Shown one piece after another: positions 17,180 through 26,317 of a stretch of DNA of 38,934 nt. The DNA lies in NCBI GenBank assembly GCA_947457925.1, contig CANGYA010000014.1, positions 1 to 38,934 on the forward strand, in the 5' to 3' direction. The notes beneath the pieces were generated by a model that searched no databases, was not told where the DNA came from, and saw only the letters and a list, made by a program, of their open reading frames with translations. Origin of the DNA: Cytophagales bacterium. Lineage in GTDB: Bacteria > Bacteroidota > Bacteroidia > Cytophagales > Thermoflexibacteraceae. The translations under genes were made by a program, and so were the position numbers. The stretch's first letter is position 1. Each line of letters starts with the position of its first letter.

Positions 17180-17351
17180 AGTGTTGTGCTTTAAAAACTT
17201 ATAGCAAAACTAATTTTTTTCAAAGAAATAAGTTGATTGTATTCAAGAAGTTCTATAAAGATGTAATCTTTTGAAGGGTGCGACCTCTCGCAAGATTACA
17301 TCTTTATAGAACTTCTTGAACACTAAGTATAACAATTTATAGCACGACACT
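17180..17351. repeat. Palindrome-bearing repeat element, copy B (complete)
   Basis: A 172-bp element between AGTGTTGTGCTTTAAAAACT and its inverted partner ending ATAGCACGACACT. Inside, arms 17242-17270 and 17292-17320 are exact 29-base complements; the 21-nt loop is longer and more GC-rich than in the other copies. It lies in the spacer between the divergent pgeF and yihY-type genes; nothing else is evident in that 379-nt gap. Confidence 0.85.
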
Positions 17352-17456
17352 AAAAGAGATATTAGTTCTTTTGTATTCTTTAAGGTACAACTCTGTAAGG
17401 TCTAAATTATCAAAATTAGCAAAGTTTTACTATTTTTCGCCTTCAAATTTGTTTTT

Positions 17457-18398
17457 ATGCAAGACAACAACACAATCATACGCAGTCATTTGGTCGTTAT
17501 TAGCCCGAAAAAACACCAAAAAATGCTTAATTTCTTAATAGAACTCCTCAAAGAATTTGATGATGATGGCTGTTGGGGTATGAGTGCGTCTTTGGCTTAT
17601 TATACAGCTTTTTCCTTAGCTCCTTTATTGGTTTTGTTAATGTCTTTTGCAGGTGTTTTTTTTGATATAGCCACCATTCGGGGCGAAATTTACTTGCAAA
17701 TCAACAATTTTATAGGCGAACACGCAGCCACCGTTATAGCTGGATTGTTAGAGAATGCAACCCTTAACGCCAATTCTACGATTGGTTGGGTGATTAGTGT
17801 GTTTACCGCCTTGTTGGGGGCATCTACAGCATTTTCTTTCTTACACAACTCTCTCAACAAAATTTGGCAAGTTTATTCCACCGAAAAAAGCCCTTTGGCG
17901 GTGCTTAAACAAAGATTACTTACTTTTTTACTCCTCTTAGGTTTGGGTACATTATTAGTAGGTTTATTGATTTTCAACACCGTTGCCGATTTTGCCTATT
18001 CACACTTCGTAGAGGTCTTTAAAACAGAACCCTCTTTTTTGCTCAAATTATCCCACTCTCTCACCTCTTTCTTTTTTATGACCCTGTTGTTTGCACTTAT
18101 TTTCCGCATACTTTCAGACATAGATTTGCGTTGGAAAGACACTTTGGCAGGAGCAGCACTCACCACAGGCTTGTTTATTTTAGGTCGTTGGGGTATCTCT
18201 TTTTACCTTGCCCAAAGCAATATTAGTTCGGTGTATGGGGCAGCAGGTTCATTAGCTTTATTGCTCACTTGGTTCTATTATTCAGCCGTCATTTTGTTCT
18301 TAGGAGCAGAGTTTATCAAGGTCTTTATGCGTTACCAAGACGATACTTTTGAGAAGAAAAAAAGGAAATTTATAGTCAAATTGCCTAAGCCTCACTAA
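17457..18398 (+). CDS. YihY/BrkB-family inner-membrane protein
   Basis: A 313-residue protein of the YihY/virulence factor BrkB family (formerly mislabelled RNase BN). It has six membrane helices, with family marks in DGCWGMSASLAYYTAFSLAPLL, FLHNSLNKIW and SSVYGAAGSLALLLTWFYYSAVILFLGAEF, and a basic cytoplasmic tail. The exact role is unsettled; export or membrane transport has been proposed for relatives. The ATG at 17457 adds about 21 residues before the family start at MLNFLIELL (17520); either start is possible. No operon partner. Confidence 0.87.
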   Translation: MQDNNTIIRSHLVVISPKKHQKMLNFLIELLKEFDDDGCWGMSASLAYYTAFSLAPLLVLLMSFAGVFFDIATIRGEIYLQINNFIGEHAATVIAGLLENATLNANSTIGWVISVFTALLGASTAFSFLHNSLNKIWQVYSTEKSPLAVLKQRLLTFLLLLGLGTLLVGLLIFNTVADFAYSHFVEVFKTEPSFLLKLSHSLTSFFFMTLLFALIFRILSDIDLRWKDTLAGAALTTGLFILGRWGISFYLAQSNISSVYGAAGSLALLLTWFYYSAVILFLGAEFIKVFMRYQDDTFEKKKRKFIVKLPKPH

Positions 18399-18705
18399 GT
18401 TGAGCACAGTATATAGATACATTACTAAAGACAAGAACAGCGTATTTGTATATGCGTAAACAAGGGTATAAAAATTGCTTTTCAACTATAAATATCACAT
18501 CACTTACATTAGGAAAAATAAAAGTGGCTAATCTTATTCTAAGCCTAAGAGAAGAACAGTTGTTTTGTTGAATCAAATTGAGTAGTTATCAACAAATAAA
18601 ATACTGGTTATCAGTTATTTAAAATTAAAAGTTTATCTTACACACTTAACAGAAAATATATTCCTAATTTCTATTAAAAAAACATTAAAAAAAGTTGTTG
18701 TTTTT

Positions 18706-18736
18706 TTTGCTTTTTAAGGTTTGTATATTACATTTG
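18706..18736 (+). promoter_or_regulatory. Consensus Bacteroidota promoter of the subtilase gene
   Basis: TTTG (18706-18709), exactly 19 nt, then TACATTTG (18729-18736). The start ATG follows about 63 nt later, leaving an AT-rich leader. The rest of the 401-nt spacer from 18399 shows no repeat or structured element I could recognise. Confidence 0.85.
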
Positions 18737-18799
18737 TAATGTCGGTAACAACAACGACAAATATTAAAAAATATCAACCTAAAACCTTATTTAATTACA

Positions 18800-20101
18800 A
18801 TGAAAAATTCTTTTAACTTTCTCAGCAAAGCCGTATTTGGCTTAATGGTAGGTGCGTCAATGACATTTGTTGGTTGTGGTCCACAAGAAGACATTGGTAT
18901 TGACAAAAGTGGTTTTATTCAAGATGAAAAAACTGCATCACCAGTAGCTGGGGCAATACCAAATAGATATATTGTGGTATTCAAAGACGAAGTAAAAAAA
19001 GAGTTAGAAAGCATCGTTGCTACTAAAGCTGCAAGAGGCGAAAACGGCGAACATGGAGATGTGTTCCGTTCAACAAAAGAAAATGTTGATGCCTTTGTAA
19101 ACTTAATGGCAGAAAGAGTAGGTGTAAACGAGAAAGCTATTAGCAACAGATATGGTCATGCTTTGTGCGGTTTCGCTGCCGAATTAAATGATGCACAATT
19201 AAAAGCATTGATGAAGAACCCAAATGTAGCTTATATCGAACCAGATTACGAAGTGAAATTGGAAGATGTAGTACAAGATGTTCCTAATTTGACACAAGCC
19301 TCTACTATGAGTACACAAACTACTCCTTGGGGTATTACAAGAGTAGGCGGTTTTGTAGAATCTACAGGTTCTAGCCGTTGGGCATGGGTAATTGACTCTG
19401 GTATTGATTTAGACCACCCAGATTTGAATGTAAATACATCTTTCTCAAGAACTTTTGTAAGTGGTACTACTAATGCAGATGACCAAAACGGACATGGTAC
19501 TCACGTTGCAGGTACTATTGCTGCTAAAAATAACACAATCGGTGTAGTAGGTGTAGCTGCGGGTGCTACAGTAGTTTCTGTAAGAGTATTCGGTGCTACT
19601 GGTGGTAGCTCAAACTCTACTATCATTGCAGGTATAGACTATGTAACTGCTAACGCAGACCCAGGTGATGTGGCTAACATGAGCTTAGGTGGACCTGCTT
19701 CTACAGCAACTGATGATGCAGTAAGAAGATTGGCAGCAAGAGGTGTACGTTGTGCAGTTGCAGCAGGTAACGAATCTCAAAATGCTTTGAACGTATCTCC
19801 TGCTCGTACAAATGCTACAAATGTGTGGACAGTATCTGCGTTTGATGTAAACAACAGATTTGCTTCTTTTTCTAATTTCTCAAATCCAGGTTCTACTAAC
19901 AATACACCTATTGAAGTATCTGCTCCGGGTGTTTCTGTAAATTCTTGTTGGTTAAATGGTGGCTACCGTTCTATCAGTGGTACATCTATGGCAACGCCTC
20001 ACGTAGCTGGTATCTTATTAGTAAACAATGGTACTGTGAGAACAAGTGGTACTGTAACAAATGACCGTCAAGCTCCTGCTGACCCACGTGCAGTAAGATA
20101 A
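18800..20101 (+). CDS. Subtilisin-like (S8) serine protease, predicted lipoprotein
   Basis: Secreted endopeptidase of 433 residues. The N-terminus (LSKAVFGLMVGASMTFVGCG) is a lipoprotein-type signal with Cys26, so it is likely tethered to a membrane. Next come an I9 inhibitor propeptide (about 52-150, RYIVVFKDEV ... PNVAYIEPDYEV) and the catalytic domain with the full triad: Asp199 in VIDSGIDLDHPDL, His232 in GHGTHVAG, Ser396 in GTSMATPHVAG; the oxyanion Asn is in AAGNES. The protein ends soon after the catalytic domain, with no type IX sorting domain. A perfect consensus promoter and a strong terminator make it a single-gene unit likely to be well expressed. The closest known type is the proteinase K/aqualysin group. 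Confidence 0.95.
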   Translation: MKNSFNFLSKAVFGLMVGASMTFVGCGPQEDIGIDKSGFIQDEKTASPVAGAIPNRYIVVFKDEVKKELESIVATKAARGENGEHGDVFRSTKENVDAFVNLMAERVGVNEKAISNRYGHALCGFAAELNDAQLKALMKNPNVAYIEPDYEVKLEDVVQDVPNLTQASTMSTQTTPWGITRVGGFVESTGSSRWAWVIDSGIDLDHPDLNVNTSFSRTFVSGTTNADDQNGHGTHVAGTIAAKNNTIGVVGVAAGATVVSVRVFGATGGSSNSTIIAGIDYVTANADPGDVANMSLGGPASTATDDAVRRLAARGVRCAVAAGNESQNALNVSPARTNATNVWTVSAFDVNNRFASFSNFSNPGSTNNTPIEVSAPGVSVNSCWLNGGYRSISGTSMATPHVAGILLVNNGTVRTSGTVTNDRQAPADPRAVR

Positions 20102-20130
20102 TCCATAACTTGTTAATTTATATAGAGTGC

Positions 20131-20162
20131 AAAAAGCTGTAGGTTTTCCTACAGCTTTTTTT
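20131..20162 (+). terminator. Rho-independent terminator of the subtilase gene
   Basis: AAAAAGCTGTAGG-TTTT-CCTACAGC followed by a run of Ts, 30 nt past the stop codon. Confidence 0.9.
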
Positions 20163-20357
20163 AGGTTGTGGTAAAAAATGTATGATAATTAAATACTTAA
20201 TTATCAATGCTTTACGAAAAAAGAAATACGAAGTTTAGACGAATAGTAAAGCCTAAAACAAAAACAGTGCCTATCTGCGTTATTCGTGTCATCTGTGTTC
20301 CTTTAAATAACTCATTATCAACAAATTACAAATCATACATTTTTGACCACAACCCTA
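20161..20357. repeat. MITE-like stretch with long inverted ends
   Basis: TTAGGTTGTGGTAAAAAATG (20161-20180, continuing TATGAT) is matched near-perfectly in reverse at 20331-20357 (ATCATACATTTTTGACCACA, then ACCCTAA). The 140-nt interior includes CAGTGCCTATCTGCGTTATT-type sequence but no ORF. Its left end touches the subtilase terminator. Confidence 0.65.
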
Positions 20358-20365
20358 ATTGTAAA

Positions 20366-20407
20366 TGAACCACAAGGACACAAGTTCACAAAGAAAATAA
20401 TCACGAT
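20366..20407. repeat. Short dispersed repeat (AACCACAAGGACACAAGTTC type)
   Basis: The stretch following GTAAATGAACCACAAGGACA is repeated nearly unchanged at 25378-25424, including the trailing CACTAAGAAAATAAT-like part. A shorter inverted pair of the same core occurs at 7786-7836. Non-coding; purpose unknown. Confidence 0.6.
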
Positions 20408-20460
20408 TTACTTCTTTGTTTTACTTAACAACTTACTAATTGCTAATTAAAAATTGGCAA

Positions 20461-22287
20461 TTAGTAGCCTTGCATTTCTATCAACTTCTTATATGCACCA
20501 CTATTTTCTAAAAGTTGGTCGTGTGTGCCTCTTTCTATAATTTCGCCTTCTTTCAGTACCAAAATCTCGTCTGCGTGTTGTATGGTGCTAAGGCGGTGTG
20601 CAATGACTAAAACAGTACGGTTTTGCATCAAATTAGTCAGGGCTTCTTGTACCAACTTTTCGGATTCCGTATCTAAGGCAGAAGTTGCTTCGTCCAAAAT
20701 CAAAATAGGCGGGTTCTTTAAGACTGCCCTTGCTATGCTTAGGCGTTGGCGTTGTCCGCCTGAAAGTTTCACGCCTCTGTCGCCTATGGGTGTTTGGTAG
20801 CTTAGTTCTGTTTTGACAATAAACTCGTGTGCATTGGCTATTTTGGCAGCCTCTTCTATTTGGATTTGTGTGGTATTGTTTACACCAAAAGCTATGTTAT
20901 TGTAAATTGTATCATTAAATAAAATAGAGTCTTGCGTTACAACCCCCATTAAATTTCTCAAAGAAGTTTGCGTAAAATTGCGTATAGATTCGCCATCTAT
21001 CAGAATTTCGCCTTGTTCTACATCATAAAAACGGGGAATGAGGTCAGCTATAGTAGATTTTCCACCACCAGAAGCCCCTACCAAAGCTATGGTTTTGCCT
21101 TTGGGTATGTCAAAGGACAAGTTTTTGAGGACTGTTTTATCGCCATAGCTAAAAGTTACGTTTTGGAAAGAAATTTTATCTTTAAACTCGGTTAAAGTTT
21201 TACTTTGCGGTTTGTCCTGAATGGTGGGGACGGTATCTAAAACCGCAAAAACTCGTTGGGCAGAGGCTATTCCCTTTGGAATACTACTGAAAAGTCCTGC
21301 AATAAACTTGGCAGGCTGCAAAATTTGTGAAAAAATAAGTATGTAGGTCATAAATTGCGGTGCTTTGAGGTCGGCATCGCCACGTACCACCATAGAACCG
21401 CCGTACAACAACAAACCTATAACCACAAAAACACTCATTACTTCTGAAACAGGGCTTGCCATTTCTTTGCGGTTTTCTATAGATAAAGAAACATCACTGT
21501 ACCTTTGGTTTACGTCATAAAACTTTTTGCCTATGTAGTTATTGGCATTGAAAGCACGAATAATTTTTAAACCAAACAAAGTTTCTTCAACGATTCCCAA
21601 TAAATGCCCCATCAAATGTTGGGTTTCTTTGCTGTCTTTTTTGAGTTTTTGGGAAATTTGGCTAATAATTGCACCAGAAATAGGCAAAAAGATGATAGAA
21701 AACAAAGTAAGTTCCCAGGAAGTATAAAGCAACAAAGCAAAATAAGTAACAATTTTCAGTGGCTCAATAAATACTTGTTTGATACTATTCACCAAAGACC
21801 ATTCTACTTCTTGAATATCTACGGTCATACGAGCCACCAAATCCCCTTTTCGTTCATTCGTAAAATAGGCATAATGCAGTTCGTTGATATGTTGGTAGAG
21901 TTGGTAACGCAAATTGCTAACAATAGCTACTTTTACTCTGTTAATAATGTTATTGGCTAAATACCTAAAAATATTGGCAATAATGGTAATGACGCAAAGA
22001 ATAGCACAAACGTACTGCAAAGCCGACATTTTGCCGTAATTCATAATCATAAAGGCAAAATAGTAGTTGAAAAGGTCTTTGAGGTACTCTATGCTCAAAG
22101 AAAACGAAGGATAAACTTCATATTTTTGTAGGTCTGTGGGGATTGTTTCAAATAAAACCTGCAAAAGAGGTATCAACATAGTAAAATTGACCGTACTGAA
22201 AATAATAGACAACAGTACGCAAAGTATATAAATAGGCAAGAAGTTGTAGCTTTTGGCGTAGGACAAAACCCTAAAATATGTGTTCAT
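20461..22287 (-). CDS. MsbA-like ABC exporter (fused permease and ATPase)
   Basis: A 608-residue half-transporter of the MsbA/lipid-exporter type: six membrane helices in the first 330 residues (starting FLPIYILCVLLSIIFSTVNF), then a nucleotide-binding domain with Walker A GASGGGKST, Q-loop VTQDSILFND, signature LSGGQRQRLSIARA, Walker B ILILDEATSALD and H-loop IAHRLST. All catalytic parts are intact; it should act as a homodimer. The substrate is likely lipid A-core or another amphipathic molecule, by analogy only. On the minus strand TATCTTTG (22307-22314) is a good -7 box without a clear -33 partner. The gene stands alone. Confidence 0.92.
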   Translation of the reverse strand: MNTYFRVLSYAKSYNFLPIYILCVLLSIIFSTVNFTMLIPLLQVLFETIPTDLQKYEVYPSFSLSIEYLKDLFNYYFAFMIMNYGKMSALQYVCAILCVITIIANIFRYLANNIINRVKVAIVSNLRYQLYQHINELHYAYFTNERKGDLVARMTVDIQEVEWSLVNSIKQVFIEPLKIVTYFALLLYTSWELTLFSIIFLPISGAIISQISQKLKKDSKETQHLMGHLLGIVEETLFGLKIIRAFNANNYIGKKFYDVNQRYSDVSLSIENRKEMASPVSEVMSVFVVIGLLLYGGSMVVRGDADLKAPQFMTYILIFSQILQPAKFIAGLFSSIPKGIASAQRVFAVLDTVPTIQDKPQSKTLTEFKDKISFQNVTFSYGDKTVLKNLSFDIPKGKTIALVGASGGGKSTIADLIPRFYDVEQGEILIDGESIRNFTQTSLRNLMGVVTQDSILFNDTIYNNIAFGVNNTTQIQIEEAAKIANAHEFIVKTELSYQTPIGDRGVKLSGGQRQRLSIARAVLKNPPILILDEATSALDTESEKLVQEALTNLMQNRTVLVIAHRLSTIQHADEILVLKEGEIIERGTHDQLLENSGAYKKLIEMQGY

Positions 22288-22360
22288 GGTAGCAATGATT
22301 AGTTTGCAAAGATATACATTTAAGCCAAAAAAATAGGAAATTTGCTTTTATGCAATTTCA

Positions 22361-22582
22361 TTAGAGGTTTGTAGCATAGACTTCAGTCTGTGCTATTAAG
22401 CTAAGAAGCATTTAATTAACCCCGTAGGGGTGAAATAGATGACACCCCTACGGGGTTTAGAAAGAGAGTTGCCTCACTATTTTCTACAAATATTGCACCA
22501 CTAACGGGGTTAATTTTACTTCCTTAGCTTAATAGCATTGGGTTGGGCATCCCGACTAAACTATGTTACAAAATCTTAATAA
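22361..22582. repeat. Composite repeat with GTAGCATAGACTTCAGTC ends and a REP centre
   Basis: The left end (GTTTGTAGCATAGACTTCAG, then TCTGTGCTATTAAGCTAAG) and right end (CTTAGCTTAATAGCATTGGG ... CCCGACTAAACTATGTTACA, then AAATCTTAATAA) are inverted copies. The centre holds another palindrome, ACCCCGTAGGGGT / ACCCCTACGGGGT (22419-22456). It is related to 10339-10710. It makes up most of the spacer between the exporter and priA. Confidence 0.7.
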
Positions 22583-22710
22583 TGTCTATTGCTAAAAGCA
22601 ATTTACTTTATAGCCTACATAAAAATTTATTTCTGCCCACCACCATACTTCTTTTACGGACAAAAGCAGTATATTTGTCAATAGAGATTGATTTAGTTCC
22701 GATAACTGCC

Positions 22711-25227
22711 ATGCTTACCCTCAACGATACGCAAGATTTTCAGGAAAGGCTCACATTGTTTGCAGATGTGTTGTTACCAATTCCATTACCCCAACTTTTT
22801 ACGTACAGAGTGCCTCTCGAACTCAACGAATTGATACAGGTAGGCTGTAGGGTGGTGGTGCAATTTGGGCAAAGGCGTGTGCTAACGGCATTGGTGATGA
22901 AAATTCACGAAACGCCACCCGCCAACTACCAAGCCAAGTACATTTTGGAACTGATGGACGAAGCCCCTGTAGTGAGTGAAAAACAGTTGGCTTTGTGGCA
23001 GTGGACAGCCGAATACTACGTATGTACGACAGGCGAAGTAATGAATGTAGCCTTGCCCGCAGGACTGAAACTAAGTTCGCAGTCGAGAGTGCAGCTACAC
23101 CCTGATTATGAATTTTCGGATAGAAAAGACATTGAATTATCGGAAAAAGAACAAAAAATTGTAGATGAACTGCTCGAAAAACAGAGTTTGACCTTTGATG
23201 ACATTTCGGCTTTGGTCAATCTGCAAAACATTTACAATTTGCTCAAATCTCTGCTTCGCAAAGAAGTGATATTGATTTACGAAGAACTCAAAGATAAATA
23301 CAAACCAAAAACAGTCAATAAAATTAGGTTGGTGGCAGACTACACGCAGCCGTACAATATAGAAAGACTGTTTCATGAGTTACAAAAAAAGCCTAAGCAA
23401 CAAGACGTTATCCTCAAATATTTGGCGGTAGTGCCTATTCACGAACTGCACGAAAGAAACCAGTTTGGGGTGCAAAAAAGCCAGTTTTTGTTAAGTGGCA
23501 TTTCGGACTCTGCTATGAATACACTTATTAAAAACGGTGTGTTGGAACAGTTTGAAGAAGTGGTTTCACGTTTTGCAGAACTCTCGACACAAGCCTTACA
23601 GACGATACAACTAACTGATTATCAGGCAGAAAAAGAAAGAGAAATTCTACAACATTTCCAAAACAAAGACACTGTTTTGTTGCATGGAGTAACGGGCAGC
23701 GGAAAAACGGAAATTTACATCTCTTTAATCCAAAAAGTATTAGAAAGTGGCTCGCAGGTGCTGTTCCTATTGCCCGAAATAGCTTTGACTACGCAAATTG
23801 TAATCCGTTTGAAAAAGGTTTTTGGGGATAAAATGGGTGTGTACCACTCCAAATTTTCGGACAACGAAAGAGTGGAAGTTTGGAAGGGTGTTTTGAACGG
23901 ACATTTTCAGTTAGTTGTGGGTGTGAGGTCGTCTATCTTCCTGCCTTTCAATAACTTAGGGCTAATTATTGTAGATGAAGAACACGACTCGTCTTATAAG
24001 CAACACGACCCTACGCCTCGCTATAATGCCAGAGATTTGGCATTGGTAACGTCTAATTTGCACCAGTGTAAGGTGTTGTTAGGTTCTGCTACGCCTTCTT
24101 TGGAAAGTTACTACCAAGCCCAACAAGGCAAATATGCCCTTGTAAGTGCCAACAAACGGTACGGAGATGCCCAACTGCCTACGATTCAGTTGATTAACAC
24201 CAAAATAGAAAAACAGTCTAAACGCATGAAAGGCGACTTTTCGGCAACTTTGGTGGACGAAGTACAGAAGGTTTTGCACCAAAACAAACAAGTAATTTTG
24301 TTCCAAAACCGCAGGGGCTACGCACCGCAACTCAGCTGTGAGGAGTGTGGCATGATACCGTCTTGCGAAAACTGTTCGGTGAGTTTGACGTACCACTTGT
24401 CTTCTAATGAATTGTCTTGTCATTATTGCGGTTACAAAATGCCACCGCCTAAAAGCTGTGGCGTGTGTGGTTCTACCAAAATTAAGACGATTGGTTTTGG
24501 TACGGAGAAAATAGAGGAGCAACTCACAGCCCTACTACCAGAGGCACGTATTCAACGCATGGATTTGGACACTACAAGGTCTAAACTAAGCTATCAGACT
24601 ATTATTCAGGACTTTGCGAACAAAGCCATAGATATTTTGGTGGGTACGCAGATGGTTACAAAGGGCTTGGATTTTGACCATGTGAGTTTGGTGGGGGTGT
24701 TTGATGTGGATAGAATGTTGCATTTCCCCGATTTTCGTTCTCACGAAAGAACGTATCAGCTACTAACACAGGTGGCGGGACGTGCAGGGCGAAAAGGCAA
24801 AAGAGGGCTGGTAATGATACAAACGAATAACCCTTCGCACCCGTTGTTCAAAAAAGTTTTGGACAATGACTATAAGGATTTTTACGAAACTGAGATAAAA
24901 GAAAGAAAGTCGTACTTCTATCCGCCGTTTAGCCGTATGATAGAACTGACCTTAAAACATGAAAATTCGAATTTGGTAACGCAAGTAGCCGAACAAATGG
25001 CGGAGAATTTAAAGCAAAAACTGGGCAGTTTGCGTGTTTTTGGTCCCGACTCGCCGATTATAGACCGTATCCGCAACCAATACCTGAAGGTCATCTACCT
25101 GAAACTGGAAAGGGACAAAATTAACCTGAAAGAAGTTAAAAAGATGATAAGCAATGAGATACAAACCGTATTGGCAGACAAAACGTATAAGCAGATAGAG
25201 GTGGCGGTGAATGTGGACCCGATATAG
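22711..25227 (+). CDS. priA: Primosomal protein N' (replication restart helicase PriA)
   Basis: A 3'-5' DNA helicase that reloads the replisome at stalled forks. From the ATG at 22711 it has 838 residues: a DNA-binding N-terminal domain beginning LFADVLLPIPLPQLFTYRVP, a winged-helix region, helicase lobe 1 with Walker A GVTGSGKTE and DEEH box VDEEHDSSYKQHD, and a zinc-binding insert with paired cysteines (CEECGMIPSCENC ... CHYCGYKMPPPKSCGVCG). Lobe 2 (GTQMVTKGLDFDHVSLVGV, QVAGRAGRKGKRG) and a C-terminal domain follow. The frame is open back to 22543, but that part comes from a repeat element and has no PriA similarity, so the later start is used. Confidence 0.95.
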   Translation: MLTLNDTQDFQERLTLFADVLLPIPLPQLFTYRVPLELNELIQVGCRVVVQFGQRRVLTALVMKIHETPPANYQAKYILELMDEAPVVSEKQLALWQWTAEYYVCTTGEVMNVALPAGLKLSSQSRVQLHPDYEFSDRKDIELSEKEQKIVDELLEKQSLTFDDISALVNLQNIYNLLKSLLRKEVILIYEELKDKYKPKTVNKIRLVADYTQPYNIERLFHELQKKPKQQDVILKYLAVVPIHELHERNQFGVQKSQFLLSGISDSAMNTLIKNGVLEQFEEVVSRFAELSTQALQTIQLTDYQAEKEREILQHFQNKDTVLLHGVTGSGKTEIYISLIQKVLESGSQVLFLLPEIALTTQIVIRLKKVFGDKMGVYHSKFSDNERVEVWKGVLNGHFQLVVGVRSSIFLPFNNLGLIIVDEEHDSSYKQHDPTPRYNARDLALVTSNLHQCKVLLGSATPSLESYYQAQQGKYALVSANKRYGDAQLPTIQLINTKIEKQSKRMKGDFSATLVDEVQKVLHQNKQVILFQNRRGYAPQLSCEECGMIPSCENCSVSLTYHLSSNELSCHYCGYKMPPPKSCGVCGSTKIKTIGFGTEKIEEQLTALLPEARIQRMDLDTTRSKLSYQTIIQDFANKAIDILVGTQMVTKGLDFDHVSLVGVFDVDRMLHFPDFRSHERTYQLLTQVAGRAGRKGKRGLVMIQTNNPSHPLFKKVLDNDYKDFYETEIKERKSYFYPPFSRMIELTLKHENSNLVTQVAEQMAENLKQKLGSLRVFGPDSPIIDRIRNQYLKVIYLKLERDKINLKEVKKMISNEIQTVLADKTYKQIEVAVNVDPI

Positions 25228-25377
25228 GAATATTTGGAGGTTTTGCGTTTTTTATTATGTTGCGTGGAAATAGGTAAGGTAGAATGAAATATGAAGTAAA
25301 TTTTTCTGAATAATATCTTACCTTCATAAGTAATCAGAAATAATAAAACGTAGTTTACAATTTTAGATAACCATTTG

Positions 25378-25424
25378 TAAATGAACCACAAGGACAAAAG
25401 TTCACTAAGAAAATAATAAAGATT
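25378..25424. repeat. Second copy of the AACCACAAGGACA dispersed repeat
   Basis: Nearly the same sequence and orientation as 20360-20407. It sits in the 311-nt space between priA and the transposase, which otherwise holds only AT-rich DNA and the REP units at its end. Confidence 0.6.
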
Positions 25425-25459
25425 TACTTTTTCTTGGTACTTATTGCTAAATACTCAAT

Positions 25460-26072
25460 AGTGCCGTAGGCACGAAATAGTTATAGAAATGAACTGATAA
25501 TTTGTATTAAAGTTCCGTAGGAACGAAATAATTACACTATGGCAAATACGTTTTCACAAATTTATATACAACTTGTTTTTGCTGTCAAAGGCAGAGAAAG
25601 CCTAATCAGCAAATCTTGGAAAGATGAGCTTTACAAATATATTACAGGGATTTGTACGAATAATAATCAAAAGTTAATAGCTATAAATGGCGTTGCAGAC
25701 CACATTCATATTTTAATTGGTTTGAAACCTTCTATGGCTTTGTCTGAATTAGTAAAAGATATAAAATCAAATTCGAGTAGATTTATAAACGAAAAGAAGT
25801 TTGTAAAAGGTAAGTTTAGTTGGCAAGAAGGATACGGTGCTTTTTCTTGCTCACATTCGCAACTTGACGCAGTGGTAAAATACATTGATAACCAAGAAAA
25901 TCATCATGCTACTAAGTCATTTAAAGAAGAATACCTGATATTTTTAAAGAATTTTCAGATTGAATATGATGAAAAATATTTATTTGAATGGATTGAATAA
26001 AGGTTTCGTTCCTACGGAACTTTGGTATTGTGTGGGTTAGTTTTCTATAAATATTTCGTGCCTAACGGCACT
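25460..26072. mobile_element. REP-associated transposase unit (gene plus flanking REP hairpins)
   Basis: The transposase gene is enclosed by two nested pairs of REP units in inverted orientation. The outer pair is 25460-25479 (AGTGCCGTAGGCACGAAATA) and 26052-26072 (TATTTCGTGCCTAACGGCAC, then T). The inner pair is 25509-25530 (AAAGTTCCGTAGGAACGAAA, then TA) and 26004-26023 (TTTCGTTCCTACGGAACTTT). This is the usual layout of a REPtron. No target duplication is evident, as expected for HUH enzymes. Confidence 0.85.
25539..26000 (+). CDS. IS200/IS605-like Y1 transposase, REP-associated (RAYT)
   Basis: Single-strand DNA transposase of the HUH (Y1) type, 153 residues. The family core is visible: start FSQIYIQLVFAVKGRE, the metal-binding HUH motif in ADHIHILIG (about residue 67), SELVKDIKSNSSRFIN, WQEGYGAFSCSHSQ, and the nucleophile tyrosine in VVKYIDNQENHH (about residue 122). 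Its length and flanking REP hairpins point to a REP-associated domesticated-type transposase rather than a full insertion sequence; no TnpB gene is present. It may have spread the related hairpin at 10448-10495. Confidence 0.92.
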   Translation: MANTFSQIYIQLVFAVKGRESLISKSWKDELYKYITGICTNNNQKLIAINGVADHIHILIGLKPSMALSELVKDIKSNSSRFINEKKFVKGKFSWQEGYGAFSCSHSQLDAVVKYIDNQENHHATKSFKEEYLIFLKNFQIEYDEKYLFEWIE

Positions 26073-26317
26073 AAAAAATTATATGCAAAGTTTATGAATG
26101 GTTGAAAAATTATTTATATATTGTTGATTATCAATAACATATGTTTATCAAAGTGGTTCATTGATGAACTATATTAACAATGTTATGCTTACTGTGAAAA
26201 TAGTTTTATAGGAATGAAAGACTTAAGTAGTAAGCACAAGTTAGCTTAGATTATTTTGAGTTCAAAATATAGTTTAACTATTTGATTTTAAGATTATATG
26301 ACTGTTGACAATAGTCA

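Noticed and set aside
18800-20101. Type IX secreted protease
   Set aside because: The protein ends right after the catalytic domain with no C-terminal sorting domain, and the N-terminus is a lipoprotein-type signal.
22543-22710. N-terminal extension of priA (56 extra residues)
   Set aside because: The first bases lie in the repeat at 22361-22582 and the residues have no PriA character; the family start is at 22711.
25460-26072. Complete IS200/IS605 insertion sequence with TnpB
   Set aside because: No TnpB gene is present, and the flanks are paired REP hairpins rather than IS ends.
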